Made by a program: the position numbers and the translations under genes
The notes under the pieces: generated by a model
Seen by the model: only the letters and a program-made list of their open reading frames with translations
Databases searched by the model: none
What the model was told of the DNA's origin: nothing
DNA from: Pantoea agglomerans
GTDB lineage: Bacteria; Pseudomonadota; Gammaproteobacteria; Enterobacterales; Enterobacteriaceae
DNA: 64,000 nt
Direction of reading: 5' to 3'
Assembly: GCF_021397715.1 (NCBI RefSeq)
Contig: NZ_CP090207.1
Location: 3,720,001 to 3,784,000, forward strand
Shown: piece by piece, positions 50,623 through 60,279 of the stretch
How the letters are laid out: each line of letters opens with the position of its first letter
Position numbering within the stretch: position 1 is the stretch's first letter

Positions 50623-51870
50623 ATGACCCTAATCAAGTGCAGTGATCAACTGATGGCGCGTATGACGTGGTTAAACGAAGTGACCGGCAGTGACGCCTGG
50701 TGGCAACAGCAGCAGCAACAGGGCATTCCCCTGATTGAACCCGGTGAAGAAGGCACCTGCCAGGTCACCTTCTTCTGGCGTGATCCGCAGGGCGATGAGT
50801 CACACTCAGCCACGCGCCGCGTCTGGATCAATATCACCGGCGTGACCGATCATCATCAATCCGCTGCGCCCTCCTCCTTAATACGCGTTCCCCATACCGA
50901 TGTCTGGTGGTGGCAAACCACTCTGCCCGCTGACTGGCGCGGCAGCTACTGCCTGATGCCCGATAGCCAGGCGCAGACCTTCGACGGTCAGACCGATATG
51001 CAGGCGCTGCGGCAATGGTGGCGCGAAAAATTCCCAGCGGCACAGGCTGATCCGCTTAATCCACTGCGCGGCTGGGCAGGCGGCCGTGGGATGGCGGTTT
51101 CACCGCTGCATCTGCCGCAGGCGCCCGATCAATCGCTGTGGCGCGATGTTGATCGCGGCCATCCGGCGGATATTCCGCTGCAATCACTGTTGTGGCGCAG
51201 CGAACGGCTGGGCAATCAGCGTAACGTATGGATTTACTGTAGCGGTGAGGCGCATCCCGCTGAACGTCCACTGGCGTTACTGCTGGATGGTCAGTTCTGG
51301 GCGCAAACCATGCCGGTTGCCGGTCCGCTCCGGCAGCTCACCGCCGCCGGCGAACTGCCACCAGCGGTCTATGTGATGATCGATATCATCGATCGCGAAC
51401 ACCGCAGTCGTGAACTGCCCTGCAATCCCGATTTCTGGCTGGCGGTTCAGCTCGAGCTGCTGCCGCTGATTCAGCAAACCCTCCCCTGTCGGGTGGCAGA
51501 CGGCAGCACGCTGGTGGCGGGACAGAGTTTTGGCGGGCTCTCCGCAGCCTACGCCACCTTAAACTGGCCGGAGACCTTTGGTGCCGCCATCAGCCTTTCC
51601 GGCTCCTTCTGGTGGCCGGAACGCGGTAACCCCAACGGCTGGCTACCGCAACAACTACAACAAGGTTTGCTGCAGGCAGCGCCGCGCCGCTTTTACCTCG
51701 AAGCAGGACGGCGTGAGCGGCTGATTCTGTCAGCGAATCAACAATTTGAGCGTGATTTAATCGCGGCCGGACATCAGGTCAGCTATCGCCCGGTTGAAGG
51801 GGGACACGATGCGCTGTGCTGGCGCGGCGGCCTGCTGGCCGGACTTAAAGCAATGTGGCAATACCCCTGA
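50623..51870 (+). CDS. fes: Enterobactin esterase Fes
   Basis: Up to 415 residues; E. coli Fes has 400. An N-terminal domain (VWINITGVTDHHQ, TDVWWWQTTLPADWRGSYCL) precedes the alpha/beta-hydrolase with RPLALLLDGQFWAQ, the nucleophile elbow AGQSFGGLSA (about residue 302) and EGGHDALCWRGGL with the catalytic His. It cuts the trilactone of imported ferric enterobactin in the cytoplasm to release iron. The start is uncertain: ATG 50623, 50653 and 50662 are possible and none has a good ribosome-binding site. First gene of fes-ybdZ-entF. Confidence 0.93.
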   Translation: MTLIKCSDQLMARMTWLNEVTGSDAWWQQQQQQGIPLIEPGEEGTCQVTFFWRDPQGDESHSATRRVWINITGVTDHHQSAAPSSLIRVPHTDVWWWQTTLPADWRGSYCLMPDSQAQTFDGQTDMQALRQWWREKFPAAQADPLNPLRGWAGGRGMAVSPLHLPQAPDQSLWRDVDRGHPADIPLQSLLWRSERLGNQRNVWIYCSGEAHPAERPLALLLDGQFWAQTMPVAGPLRQLTAAGELPPAVYVMIDIIDREHRSRELPCNPDFWLAVQLELLPLIQQTLPCRVADGSTLVAGQSFGGLSAAYATLNWPETFGAAISLSGSFWWPERGNPNGWLPQQLQQGLLQAAPRRFYLEAGRRERLILSANQQFERDLIAAGHQVSYRPVEGGHDALCWRGGLLAGLKAMWQYP

Positions 51871-51910
51871 TTCGCTTATCTCGCCCGCACTGCATGGGCA
51901 GGAGACCGAT

Positions 51911-52120
51911 ATGCAACAACTCAACCCCTTTGACGATCCGCAGCAGGAATGTCGCGTACTGATCAATAATCAGCAGCAGTACAGCCTGTGGCCCGCCTTC
52001 CGGGCCGTTCCGGCAGGCTGGCAGCCGGTGTTTGGACCGCAGCCCCAGGCGCTTTGCCTGAGCTGGCTGAATGAAAACTGGCACGATATTCGCCCGAAGC
52101 GCGGGAGCGACGATGTCTGA
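51911..52120 (+). CDS. ybdZ: MbtH-like protein YbdZ, activator of EntF
   Basis: 69 residues from ATG 51911 (GGAGA upstream). NPFDDP at the start, YSLWPAFRAVPAGWQPVFG with the conserved W and PAGW, and LSWLNENWHDIRP are the MbtH signature; E. coli YbdZ has 72 residues. It binds and stimulates the adenylation domain of EntF. It overlaps the entF start by 8 nt. Confidence 0.93.
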   Translation: MQQLNPFDDPQQECRVLINNQQQYSLWPAFRAVPAGWQPVFGPQPQALCLSWLNENWHDIRPKRGSDDV

Positions 52121-55100
52121 GATCACCATGACCCCAAATCTGACTGAACAGAAAACGTTACCGCTGGTGGCCGCTCAGCCTGGCATCTGGATAGCAGACC
52201 AGCTCTCTCCGCACGCCAATGCCTACGCGGTGGCGCACTTTGTCGAGCTGCGCGGGGCGATCAACAGCGCGCTGCTGGCCAAAGCCATCGTTGCCGGTAT
52301 GCAGGAAGCGGACACGCTGAATATGGCGTTCGGCGAGCAGGAGGGCGAACCCCTGCAGTGGCCTGCGCCGCAGCGCTTTGCTGAGCCGCAGGTGATTGAC
52401 CTGCGCAGTTCAGCCGATCCAGTAGCTGCGGCACGGGCGCTGATGCAGCAGGATATGTCCGGTGACCTGCGGGTGCTGAGCGGCGCGCCGCTTTATCATC
52501 ACAGCCTGCTGCGGTTAAGTGACGATCACTGGTACTGGTATCAGCGTTATCACCATCTGGTGGTCGATGGCTTCAGTTTTACCGCCCTGACCCGCCGTAT
52601 CGCCAATCTCTACAGCGCCTGGCAGCGCGATGAAGCGCCGGAGCCGACGCCCTTTACCCCGTTCAGTGAGGTGGTTGACGAGTACCTGCGCTATCAGCAA
52701 TCCACCGGCTGGCAGCGTGATGCGCAGTTCTGGCGTGAAAAAGGCGCACAGCTCCCCGCGCCCGCCTCGCTGTCCGATCTGCCGCTGGCCGGTCAGAGCG
52801 CCAGTACCGATCTGCTGCGACATACCTTTGCGCTGGATCGCAGCGCATTTCAGACGTTGCTGACGCATACCCGACAGCAGCAGCTCAGCGCGGCGGACAC
52901 CGCCATTGCGCTGGTCTCGCTGTGGCTGGCGCGTCTCAGCGGGCAAAACGACTTTGCGGCAGGTTTCATCTTTATGCGCCGCATCGGTTCCGCGGCACTG
53001 TGCGCCACCGGTCCGGTGATCAATGTGCTGCCGATGGCGGTACACAGCGACCCGGCCCAGCCGCTGAGCGTACTGGCAGCGCAGCTGGCGGGCGAAATAA
53101 AGAAAATGCGTCGTCATCAGCGCTACGATGCCGAGCAGGTGCAGCGTGATCTTGGCCGCTCCGGCGACAGCGATCCGCTCTACGGGCCGGTCATCAACCT
53201 CAAGATGTTCGATTACCAGCTCGATTTTGCCGGTATTGAAGGCGTAACCCACCAGCTCGCCTCCGGCCCGGTGCGCGATCTGGAAATTGCTATCTACCTC
53301 AGCGAGCAGGGCGATGTGACGCTGGAGCTGCTGGCAAACGCCGAGCGCTACCGCGAAACGACCCTGAAGCAGCACGCCAGCCGCTTTGCGCTGATGCTGT
53401 CACAGCTGGCCGCCAGTCCCGACGCTCCGTGCGGCGAACTGGATATGCTGACGCCCGCTGAACATCAGCAGTTAGCGGCTCTCAATAACACCACGATGCC
53501 ATTGCCGGCGGAGACGCTGAGCAGCCTGCTGTTCAGCCAGGCACAGCGTACTCCGCTGGCACCGGCGCTGGCGGATGAGGCGCATCAGCTCAGTTATCAG
53601 CAGATGCAGCAGCAGGTCGCGGCGCTGGCGCAGCAGTTGGTTGCGCAGGGCGTGGCGCCGGGCGATATCGTCGCCGTCGCACTGCCGCGCTCGATCTTCC
53701 TGTCGCTGGCGCTGCAGGCCATCGTCAGCGCGGGCGCCACTTATCTGCCGCTCGACACCGGCTATCCCGACGACCGCCTGCAGATGATGCTGGAAGATGC
53801 CGCGCCGAAAACCCTGATCACCTGCCGTGAACTGGCTGACCGGCTGGCGGCCCTTTCACCGGTCACGCCGCTGTTTTACGACGCGCTGCTCACGCCGGTC
53901 CGGACGGCAATCGGACAGCAGCCGCATCCACAGGATGGCGCTTACCTGATCTATACCTCCGGCTCCACCGGTCGGCCAAAAGGAGTGCTGGTCAGCCATC
54001 AGGCGATCGTCAACCGCCTGCTGTGGATGCAGGATCACTATCCACTCAGCAACGATGATGTGGTATTGCAGAAAACCCCGAGCAGCTTCGACGTGTCGGT
54101 CTGGGAATTTTTCTGGCCGCTGATAGCTGGCGCACAACTGGTGATGGCCCCGCCAGACGCGCATCGCGATCCGGAGGCGCTGCAACAGCTGTTCGCCCGC
54201 CACCGCGTTACGACGACCCATTTTGTTCCGTCGATGCTGGCTGCCTTTGTCGCCACGCTGCAGGATGATGATGCCGTGGCGCGCTGCGCGACGCTGCGCC
54301 AGGTATTCTGCAGCGGCGAAGCGTTACCGGCCGATCTGTCACGTCAGTGGCAAACGCTGACCCAGGTCGCCCTGCACAATCTCTACGGTCCGACCGAAGC
54401 AGCGGTGGATGTCAGCTACTACCCGGCATCGGGTGAGGAACTGGCGGCGGTCGAAGGTGCCAGCGTGCCGATTGGCTTCCCGGTGTGGAATACCGGCTTA
54501 CGGATTCTGGATGCCGGTCTGCAACCGGTGCCGCCTGGCGTGGCCGGCGATCTCTATCTGACCGGCGTACAGCTGGCACACGGTTATCTGGATCGTCCCG
54601 ACCTGACCGCCAGCCGTTTTGTTGCTGACCCATATGGCGACGGCAGCCGGATGTATCGCACCGGTGATGTTGCTCGCTGGCTGAATAACGGTGCCGTTGA
54701 ATACCTTGGCCGCAGCGATGATCAGCTCAAAATTCGCGGCCAGCGCATTGAACTGAATGAGATCGATCACGCCCTGGCTGCCCTGCCCGGCGTGGCGCAG
54801 GCGGTAACGCACGCACGGGTGCTGGGCGGCGGAAACGATCAGCAGGGTGATGCCCGTCAGCTGGTGGGCTATGTGGTGGCAGATCAGCCGATTGATGCCG
54901 CAGCGATGCGGCAGGCACTGGCGACGCAGTTACCGGCACATATGGTGCCGGTCGCCATCGTCCAGCTGGCCGCGTTACCGCTCAGCAGCAACGGCAAGCT
55001 GGATCGTAAAGCGCTGCCGCTGCCAGCAACGCAAACCGCAGACGCCGGGCGCGCCCCGCATCCGGGGCTGGAAACCACGCTGGCGCAGGCGTTTACCACC

Positions 55101-56039
55101 CTGCTGGAGCGGGAGTCGGTCAGCGCCCAGGATGATTTCTTCGCTCTCGGCGGCCATTCGTTACTGGCGATGCGGCTGGCGGCACAGTTGCGTCGTCGCC
55201 TCAATCAGCCGGTTTCGGTCGGCCAGATTATGGTTGCCGCCACGGTGGAAAAACTGGCGGCCTTGCTGAGCAGTGAAGCGGCGGAGGCCAGCCGTGCCGG
55301 TTTTGAAGCGGTGCTGCCGCTGCGGCGCGGCAACGGGCCGACGCTGTTCTGCTTCCATCCGGCCTCCGGCTTTGCCTGGCAGTTCAGCGTGCTGCAACGC
55401 TATCTCGATGCGCGCTGGTCGCTGCTGGGTATTCAGTCGCCAGACCTCGCCAGTCCGCTCAACCAGGCACCGCATCTCGATGCGGTGTGTGAAGCGCACC
55501 TGGCAACGATTCGTCAGCAGCAGCCGCAAGGTCCTTACTATTTCCTCGGCTATTCGCTGGGCGGAACGCTGGCGCAGGGTATCGCGGCGCGGCTGGAAGC
55601 AGCAGGTGAAACCGTCGCCTTCCTCGGCCTGCTGGACACCTGGCCACCGGAGACGCAGAACTGGGATGAGAAACGCGGGGAAAACGTGCTGGACCCGGCG
55701 GTACTGGAAGAGGTGAACCGGGAGCGCGAACAGTTTATCGCCGCGCAGCGCCAGCAGGCGGGCGAAGGGATGGAGGCGCTGTTTACCACCATCGAAGCCA
55801 ACTACGCCAGCTCGGTGCGACTGCTGGCCACCGCCCGCAGCGCGCACTTTACCGGTCGTGCCACCCTGTTCCTGGCGCAGCAGACGCAGCAGCCCGGTCA
55901 GGATGCCCGTCGCGCCTGGTCGCCCTACGTCGCCGAACTGGAGATCTGGCCGCTGGATTGCACCCACGTCGAGATCATTTCGCCGCGGATGTTTGAGCAG
56001 ATTGGGCCACGTCTGCAGCAGTTGCTGTCAGCGTTTTAA
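52113..56039 (+). CDS. entF: Enterobactin synthase component F (NRPS: C-A-PCP-TE)
   Basis: 1308 residues from ATG 52113 (GGGAG upstream, overlapping the ybdZ stop); E. coli EntF has 1293. Domains in order: condensation (LPLVAAQPGIWIADQLS; YHHLVVDGFSF near 147), adenylation (IYTSGSTGRPKG near 614; NLYGPTEAAVDVS; YRTGDVARW), carrier protein (DDFFALGGHSLLAMRL near 1014, phosphopantetheine Ser) and thioesterase (FCFHPASGFAWQFS; LGYSLGGTLAQG near 1147, catalytic Ser). It activates L-serine, condenses it with dihydroxybenzoate from EntB, and cyclises three units to enterobactin. The carrier Ser must be modified by a phosphopantetheinyl transferase not encoded here (no entD seen). Confidence 0.97.
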   Translation: MSEITMTPNLTEQKTLPLVAAQPGIWIADQLSPHANAYAVAHFVELRGAINSALLAKAIVAGMQEADTLNMAFGEQEGEPLQWPAPQRFAEPQVIDLRSSADPVAAARALMQQDMSGDLRVLSGAPLYHHSLLRLSDDHWYWYQRYHHLVVDGFSFTALTRRIANLYSAWQRDEAPEPTPFTPFSEVVDEYLRYQQSTGWQRDAQFWREKGAQLPAPASLSDLPLAGQSASTDLLRHTFALDRSAFQTLLTHTRQQQLSAADTAIALVSLWLARLSGQNDFAAGFIFMRRIGSAALCATGPVINVLPMAVHSDPAQPLSVLAAQLAGEIKKMRRHQRYDAEQVQRDLGRSGDSDPLYGPVINLKMFDYQLDFAGIEGVTHQLASGPVRDLEIAIYLSEQGDVTLELLANAERYRETTLKQHASRFALMLSQLAASPDAPCGELDMLTPAEHQQLAALNNTTMPLPAETLSSLLFSQAQRTPLAPALADEAHQLSYQQMQQQVAALAQQLVAQGVAPGDIVAVALPRSIFLSLALQAIVSAGATYLPLDTGYPDDRLQMMLEDAAPKTLITCRELADRLAALSPVTPLFYDALLTPVRTAIGQQPHPQDGAYLIYTSGSTGRPKGVLVSHQAIVNRLLWMQDHYPLSNDDVVLQKTPSSFDVSVWEFFWPLIAGAQLVMAPPDAHRDPEALQQLFARHRVTTTHFVPSMLAAFVATLQDDDAVARCATLRQVFCSGEALPADLSRQWQTLTQVALHNLYGPTEAAVDVSYYPASGEELAAVEGASVPIGFPVWNTGLRILDAGLQPVPPGVAGDLYLTGVQLAHGYLDRPDLTASRFVADPYGDGSRMYRTGDVARWLNNGAVEYLGRSDDQLKIRGQRIELNEIDHALAALPGVAQAVTHARVLGGGNDQQGDARQLVGYVVADQPIDAAAMRQALATQLPAHMVPVAIVQLAALPLSSNGKLDRKALPLPATQTADAGRAPHPGLETTLAQAFTTLLERESVSAQDDFFALGGHSLLAMRLAAQLRRRLNQPVSVGQIMVAATVEKLAALLSSEAAEASRAGFEAVLPLRRGNGPTLFCFHPASGFAWQFSVLQRYLDARWSLLGIQSPDLASPLNQAPHLDAVCEAHLATIRQQQPQGPYYFLGYSLGGTLAQGIAARLEAAGETVAFLGLLDTWPPETQNWDEKRGENVLDPAVLEEVNREREQFIAAQRQQAGEGMEALFTTIEANYASSVRLLATARSAHFTGRATLFLAQQTQQPGQDARRAWSPYVAELEIWPLDCTHVEIISPRMFEQIGPRLQQLLSAF

Positions 56040-56045
56040 TCTGTC

Positions 56046-56070
56046 GGCGCGCGGCTGAGTGCTGCGCGCC
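56046..56070. terminator. Hairpin between convergent entF and fepC
   Basis: A 7-bp stem GGCGCGC/GCGCGCC with an 11-nt loop in the 53-bp gap between the stops of entF and fepC. No T-tract on either strand. Confidence 0.45.
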
Positions 56071-56092
56071 TTCCCAACGGCTGAAGGCCGGA

Positions 56093-56890
56093 TCAGCGGG
56101 CTGCGCGTCCCAGCGGCACAATCATTGGGGTATGCGCCACCGGATCGTCAACAATCATGCAGCGCAGGCCGTAAATGGCCTCAATCAGTGCCGGCGTCAC
56201 GATATCAGCCGGTTTGCCTTCCGCGATAATCTCTCCATCACGCATGGCGATCAAATGGCTGGCGTAGCGACACGCCTGATTAAGGTCGTGCAGCACCACC
56301 ACCAGCGTACGACCATGCTGCTGATTAAGATCCTGCATGAGTTCCAGCAGCTCAATCTGATGGGCGATATCCAGCCAGGTGGTCGGTTCATCCAGTAACA
56401 GCAGCGGCGTTTGCTGCGCCAGCACCATCGCAATCCAGACCCGCTGCCGCTGCCCGCCGGACAGCGTATCGACCTGCTGCTGTGCCAGATCGGCCACGCC
56501 GGTCGCCAGCATCGCCTGCTGCACCGCCGCTTCATCTTCCTGACGCCAGCGGCCAAACAGCGGCTGATGCGGATAACGCCCGCGCGCCACCAGTTCACTG
56601 ACGCTGATGCCGGCAGGCGCATTCGAGCTTTGCGGCAGCAACCCGAGACGGCGCGCTACCTCTTTGGTGGAGTAACGGGCGATTGCATTGCCATCCAGCA
56701 GTACCTCACCCCGTAACGGCGCGGCCAGCCGGCTCAGAGTGCGCAACAGCGTCGATTTCCCGCAGGCGTTGGGGCCAATAATTACCGTCAGTTCCCCGTC
56801 AGGGATGGTGACCGACAGGTTCTCCGCCACGATCTTTTTGTCGTAACCGAGCGTCAGCGCGTCGCCCTGCAAACGTGTTGTCACTGTCAT
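56093..56890 (-). CDS. fepC: Ferric enterobactin ABC transporter ATP-binding protein FepC
   Basis: 265 residues; E. coli has 271. Walker A GPNACGKSTLL, signature LSGGQRQRVWIAM, Walker B LLLLDEPTTWLD and the switch His in LVVVLHDLNQA. Drives uptake of ferric enterobactin through FepDG. It overlaps fepG by 4 nt. fepE, found next to fepC in E. coli, is absent. Confidence 0.95.
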   Translation of the reverse strand: MTVTTRLQGDALTLGYDKKIVAENLSVTIPDGELTVIIGPNACGKSTLLRTLSRLAAPLRGEVLLDGNAIARYSTKEVARRLGLLPQSSNAPAGISVSELVARGRYPHQPLFGRWRQEDEAAVQQAMLATGVADLAQQQVDTLSGGQRQRVWIAMVLAQQTPLLLLDEPTTWLDIAHQIELLELMQDLNQQHGRTLVVVLHDLNQACRYASHLIAMRDGEIIAEGKPADIVTPALIEAIYGLRCMIVDDPVAHTPMIVPLGRAAR

Positions 56891-57867
56891 TGGCGTCGCG
56901 CCTCCCGCACCAGTAGAGCAATCAGATAAAGTCCGCCCAGGCTGACCGTGATGACGCCAACCGGCAGCTGATAGGGCAGGAAAAAGTGCTGCGCGGCGTA
57001 GTCAGCAGCGGTGAGCAGCAGCGCGCCGCACAGCGCCGCCAGCGGCAAGGCACCTTTGATGCCGCCGCACAACCGGCGGGCGATCTGCGGTGCCAGCAGG
57101 GCGATAAACGAAATCGGCCCGACCAGCGCGGTTGACGCCGCCGTCAGGATCACCCCGACCAGCATCAGCAAAATACGACTGCGCTCAACCGGAACGCCCA
57201 GCGCGCAGGCGGTATCATCGCCCATCTCCAGCAGCCGCATGCGCCGCGCCAGCAGCGCCGTCGCCAGCAGCGCCAGCAGCAGCACGCTGATCACCGGCGT
57301 GGTTTTCGCCCAGCTGATGCCGTTCAGCGAGCCAGCACTCCACAACCCGGCGCTCAGTGCCGCTTCCAGTGAAGCGCTGATAATCAGCCAGCTATTCAGC
57401 GCCATCAGCAATGCCCGCACGCTGATACCCACAATAATCAGGCGAAAAGTCTCAACACCGTTGCGCCAGCTAAACAGCCAGACCACACCCGCGGTCAGCA
57501 AGCCGCCGGTCAATGCCGCCAGCGTCATACCTTCCATATTCTGCTGAAACAGCACCAGCGCCACCAGCACACCGCTGTAAGCCCCGGTGTTAAAACCCAG
57601 AATGTCCGGACTGCCGAGCGGGTTGCGCAGCAGCGACTGAAAAATAGCGCCGCTGACGCCCAGCGCACCACCAATCAGCAGTGCCATCATCACCCGCGGC
57701 AGACGCCATTCCAGCACGATCAGCTGAATATTGCGTGCCGCCTCACCGTTGATCACCTGCCAAAGCTGAGCCGCCGGGATCGGCAAGGTGCCGCGCGTCA
57801 CGCCGAGAAAGGCCAGCGCCAGACAGGCCAGCAGCAGCCAGGTGCCATTGAGTACGACGCGTTTCAT
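56887..57867 (-). CDS. fepG: Ferric enterobactin ABC transporter permease FepG
   Basis: 326 residues, FecCD-type permease with about ten membrane helices; E. coli FepG has 330. EWRLPRVMMALLIGGALGVSGAIFQSLLRNPLGSPDILGFNTGAYSG is the family start; RIL-type coupling helix region and VGPISFIALLAPQIARRL near the C-terminus contact FepC. Pairs with FepD. Overlaps fepC and fepD by 4 nt each. Confidence 0.95.
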   Translation of the reverse strand: MKRVVLNGTWLLLACLALAFLGVTRGTLPIPAAQLWQVINGEAARNIQLIVLEWRLPRVMMALLIGGALGVSGAIFQSLLRNPLGSPDILGFNTGAYSGVLVALVLFQQNMEGMTLAALTGGLLTAGVVWLFSWRNGVETFRLIIVGISVRALLMALNSWLIISASLEAALSAGLWSAGSLNGISWAKTTPVISVLLLALLATALLARRMRLLEMGDDTACALGVPVERSRILLMLVGVILTAASTALVGPISFIALLAPQIARRLCGGIKGALPLAALCGALLLTAADYAAQHFFLPYQLPVGVITVSLGGLYLIALLVREARRQ

Positions 57868-58856
57868 ACCGCACCTCTGCCAGCCTTGCGGCGCACCAGC
57901 ACAATCAGCATCGGGGCACCGAGAATCGCCGTCACAATCGACACGCGCAGCTCGCCCGGCACCAGCACCCGGCCGAGAATATCGGCGGCCAGCAGCAGAC
58001 AGGGCGTGATAAGAAGGGTACCCGGCAGCATCCAGCGATGATCGTTGCCGAGCAACCAGCGTGCCAGATGCGGCGTCATTAATCCGACAAAGGCAATCGG
58101 GCCTACCGCGGCCGTCGCGGCCCCGCTCAGCAAGGCAATCGCCAGCAGTCCGATCAGTTGGGTGCGGACAACGCGGGTCCCGAGCGCCGTCGCCATATCA
58201 CCGCCCATGCTGAGGCTGTTGAGCGACCGGGCCAGCAGCAGCGCCAGCAGAGAGCCGACCACCACCGCGGGAAACGTCGTGCGCAGAATGGCAAAATTGC
58301 GGATATCCAGCGACCCGCTGTGCCAGAAACGCAGGTGGTCGTAGATGTCAGGATTAAGCAGCGACAAGCCGGAGGTTAAGCCTTCCAGCACCGCGCCCAG
58401 CGCGACCCCGGCCAGCGTCAGCCGTACCGGATTGACCCGCCCGCCACCGACCGCCCCGGTCAGCGCCACCAGCAACGACGCCAGCAGCGCGCCGCCAAAG
58501 GCAAAACCGAGCCAGTCAATCGGGGAATCCGCACCATAGAGCGCAATGCCGATCACTACCGCAAAACCTGCACCGGCATTAATACCCAGGATTCCGGGAT
58601 CGGCCAGCGGGTTGCGTGTCAGGCTCTGCATCAGCGCGCCCGCCACGCCCAGACCTGCGCCCGCCAGCAGCCCGGCCAGGGTACGCGGCAGCCGGGCATC
58701 ACGCACAATGATGCAGTCTGCGCTGGAGCAGTTGGTCAGCAGTGCCTGGGTGACATCATGGAAGGCTATGGATTTGGCCCCCAGCATCAGGCTGAGCGCG
58801 AGGAGCAGCAACAGCAGCATCCCTGAGCCTGCTATTACATGGAATTGACGCATCAC
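57864..58856 (-). CDS. fepD: Ferric enterobactin ABC transporter permease FepD
   Basis: 330 residues, FecCD family, about ten helices; E. coli FepD has 334. RDARLPRTLAGLLAGAGLGVAGALMQSLTRNPLADPGILGINAGAGFAV and VGPIAFVGLMTPHLARWLLG are characteristic. First gene of fepDGC. It is divergent from entS, with overlapping Fur-type sites between. Confidence 0.95.
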   Translation of the reverse strand: MMRQFHVIAGSGMLLLLLLALSLMLGAKSIAFHDVTQALLTNCSSADCIIVRDARLPRTLAGLLAGAGLGVAGALMQSLTRNPLADPGILGINAGAGFAVVIGIALYGADSPIDWLGFAFGGALLASLLVALTGAVGGGRVNPVRLTLAGVALGAVLEGLTSGLSLLNPDIYDHLRFWHSGSLDIRNFAILRTTFPAVVVGSLLALLLARSLNSLSMGGDMATALGTRVVRTQLIGLLAIALLSGAATAAVGPIAFVGLMTPHLARWLLGNDHRWMLPGTLLITPCLLLAADILGRVLVPGELRVSIVTAILGAPMLIVLVRRKAGRGAV

Positions 58857-58901
58857 AGTTAAACCTTTACGGATTCAATGGCATCGGGATGGAAACCATT
58901 A

Positions 58902-58922
58902 TGATAATGATACTTGTTATCG
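58902..58922. promoter_or_regulatory. Overlapping Fur sites between fepD and entS
   Basis: TGATAATGATACTTG (first half perfect) and, shifted by 6 nt, TGATACTTGTTATCG (11 of 14) form the stacked hexamer array typical of Fur operators. Placed between the divergent fepD and entS genes. Confidence 0.75.
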
Positions 58923-58998
58923 TTATTACGCATTTTTTGTATGTTACCATGACTCGCAAACTCAATGATGAGGAAAATGGGTGCAAAAAGGCGACGTT

Positions 58999-60249
58999 AT
59001 GAACAAACCCTCCCACTTTATCGATCTCAGCCTGCTGAAAACCCATCCCGCTTTTCGCGCCGTGTTTATTGCTCGCTTCATCTCGATTGTCGCGCTCGGT
59101 ATGCTGGCGGTCGCCGTCCCGGTGCAGATTCAGCAGTTAACGCAATCGCCGTTGCTGGTGGGTCTGGCGGTCACGCTGGCCGGTGCCGGTATGTTTATTG
59201 GCCTGCTCACCGGTGGCGTACTGGCCGATCGCTATGAGCGCCGCCGCCTGATCCTGTTTGCCCGTTCAACCTGCGGCCTCGGTTTTGTCGCCCTGTGTGT
59301 GAATGCGCTGCTGCCTGCTCCGTCGGTGATCGCGGTGTTTGTGCTGGGCCTGTGGGATGGCTTTTTTGGGGCGATCGGCGTGACCGCGCTGCTGGCCGCC
59401 ACACCAGCGCTGGTCGGCCGCGAAAACATTATGAAAGCGGGCGCGATCACCATGCTGACGGTGCGCTTTGGCGCCATTCTGTCACCGGCGATTGCCGGGC
59501 TGGTGATCGCCCACGGCGGCGTGGCCTGGAACTACGGACTGGCGGCGCTCGGCACCTTGCTGACGGTACTCACTCTGCTGCGCCTGCCGACGCTGGCCCC
59601 ACCGCCACAGCCGCGTGAACATCCGCTGACCGCCTTATCCGCCGGGATGGGTTTCCTGTTTGCCAGCCCGATAGTCGGTATGGCGGCGCTGGTTGGCGCG
59701 CTGGTGACCTTAGCCAGTGCGGTACGCGTACTCTATCCGGCACTGGCGCCACACTGGCAGGTCGGGCTGGAGCAGCTGGGGCTGATGTATGCCGCCGTGC
59801 CGCTCGGGGCCGCGGTCGGAGCCTTAACCAGCGGCCGGCTGGCGCAGTCAGCGCAGCCGGGCCGCCTGATTCTGGCCAGCGCCATTGCCGCCTTTATTGC
59901 CCTTACCCTGTTCAGCCTGATGCCGTGGTTCAGCCTGAGCCTGGTCTGCCTCGCCGCGTTTGGCTATTTCAGCGCCATCAACAGCCTGGTGCAATATGCT
60001 CTGATCCAGACGCTGACCCCGGATGCGCTGCTTGGCCGGATCAACAGCCTGTGGACAGCGCAGAACGTCACCGGTGACGCGATTGGCGCGGCGATGATTG
60101 GTGCGATGGGTTCACTGCTGCTGCCGCAACAGGCGGCAGGCCTGTTGGGACTGGCCGCCATCGTGCTGGGGATGGTGATGTGGCTACTGATGGCGCGTTT
60201 GCGCCGCTATCAGCCGCCTGCTGCTGAGCAGGCGGAATCCACCGGTTAG
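58999..60249 (+). CDS. entS: Enterobactin exporter EntS (MFS)
   Basis: 416 residues from ATG 58999, the E. coli length; it starts [31 protein letters not shown]. Twelve membrane segments, the MFS loop [18 protein letters not shown], and [27 protein letters not shown] and [19 protein letters not shown] shared with EntS. Exports newly made enterobactin across the inner membrane. A GTG 18 nt upstream is a less likely start. Confidence 0.95.
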   Translation: MNKPSHFIDLSLLKTHPAFRAVFIARFISIVALGMLAVAVPVQIQQLTQSPLLVGLAVTLAGAGMFIGLLTGGVLADRYERRRLILFARSTCGLGFVALCVNALLPAPSVIAVFVLGLWDGFFGAIGVTALLAATPALVGRENIMKAGAITMLTVRFGAILSPAIAGLVIAHGGVAWNYGLAALGTLLTVLTLLRLPTLAPPPQPREHPLTALSAGMGFLFASPIVGMAALVGALVTLASAVRVLYPALAPHWQVGLEQLGLMYAAVPLGAAVGALTSGRLAQSAQPGRLILASAIAAFIALTLFSLMPWFSLSLVCLAAFGYFSAINSLVQYALIQTLTPDALLGRINSLWTAQNVTGDAIGAAMIGAMGSLLLPQQAAGLLGLAAIVLGMVMWLLMARLRRYQPPAAEQAESTG

Positions 60250-60279
60250 AAGCCGCCTGCCCTGCGCAGACGGCGGATA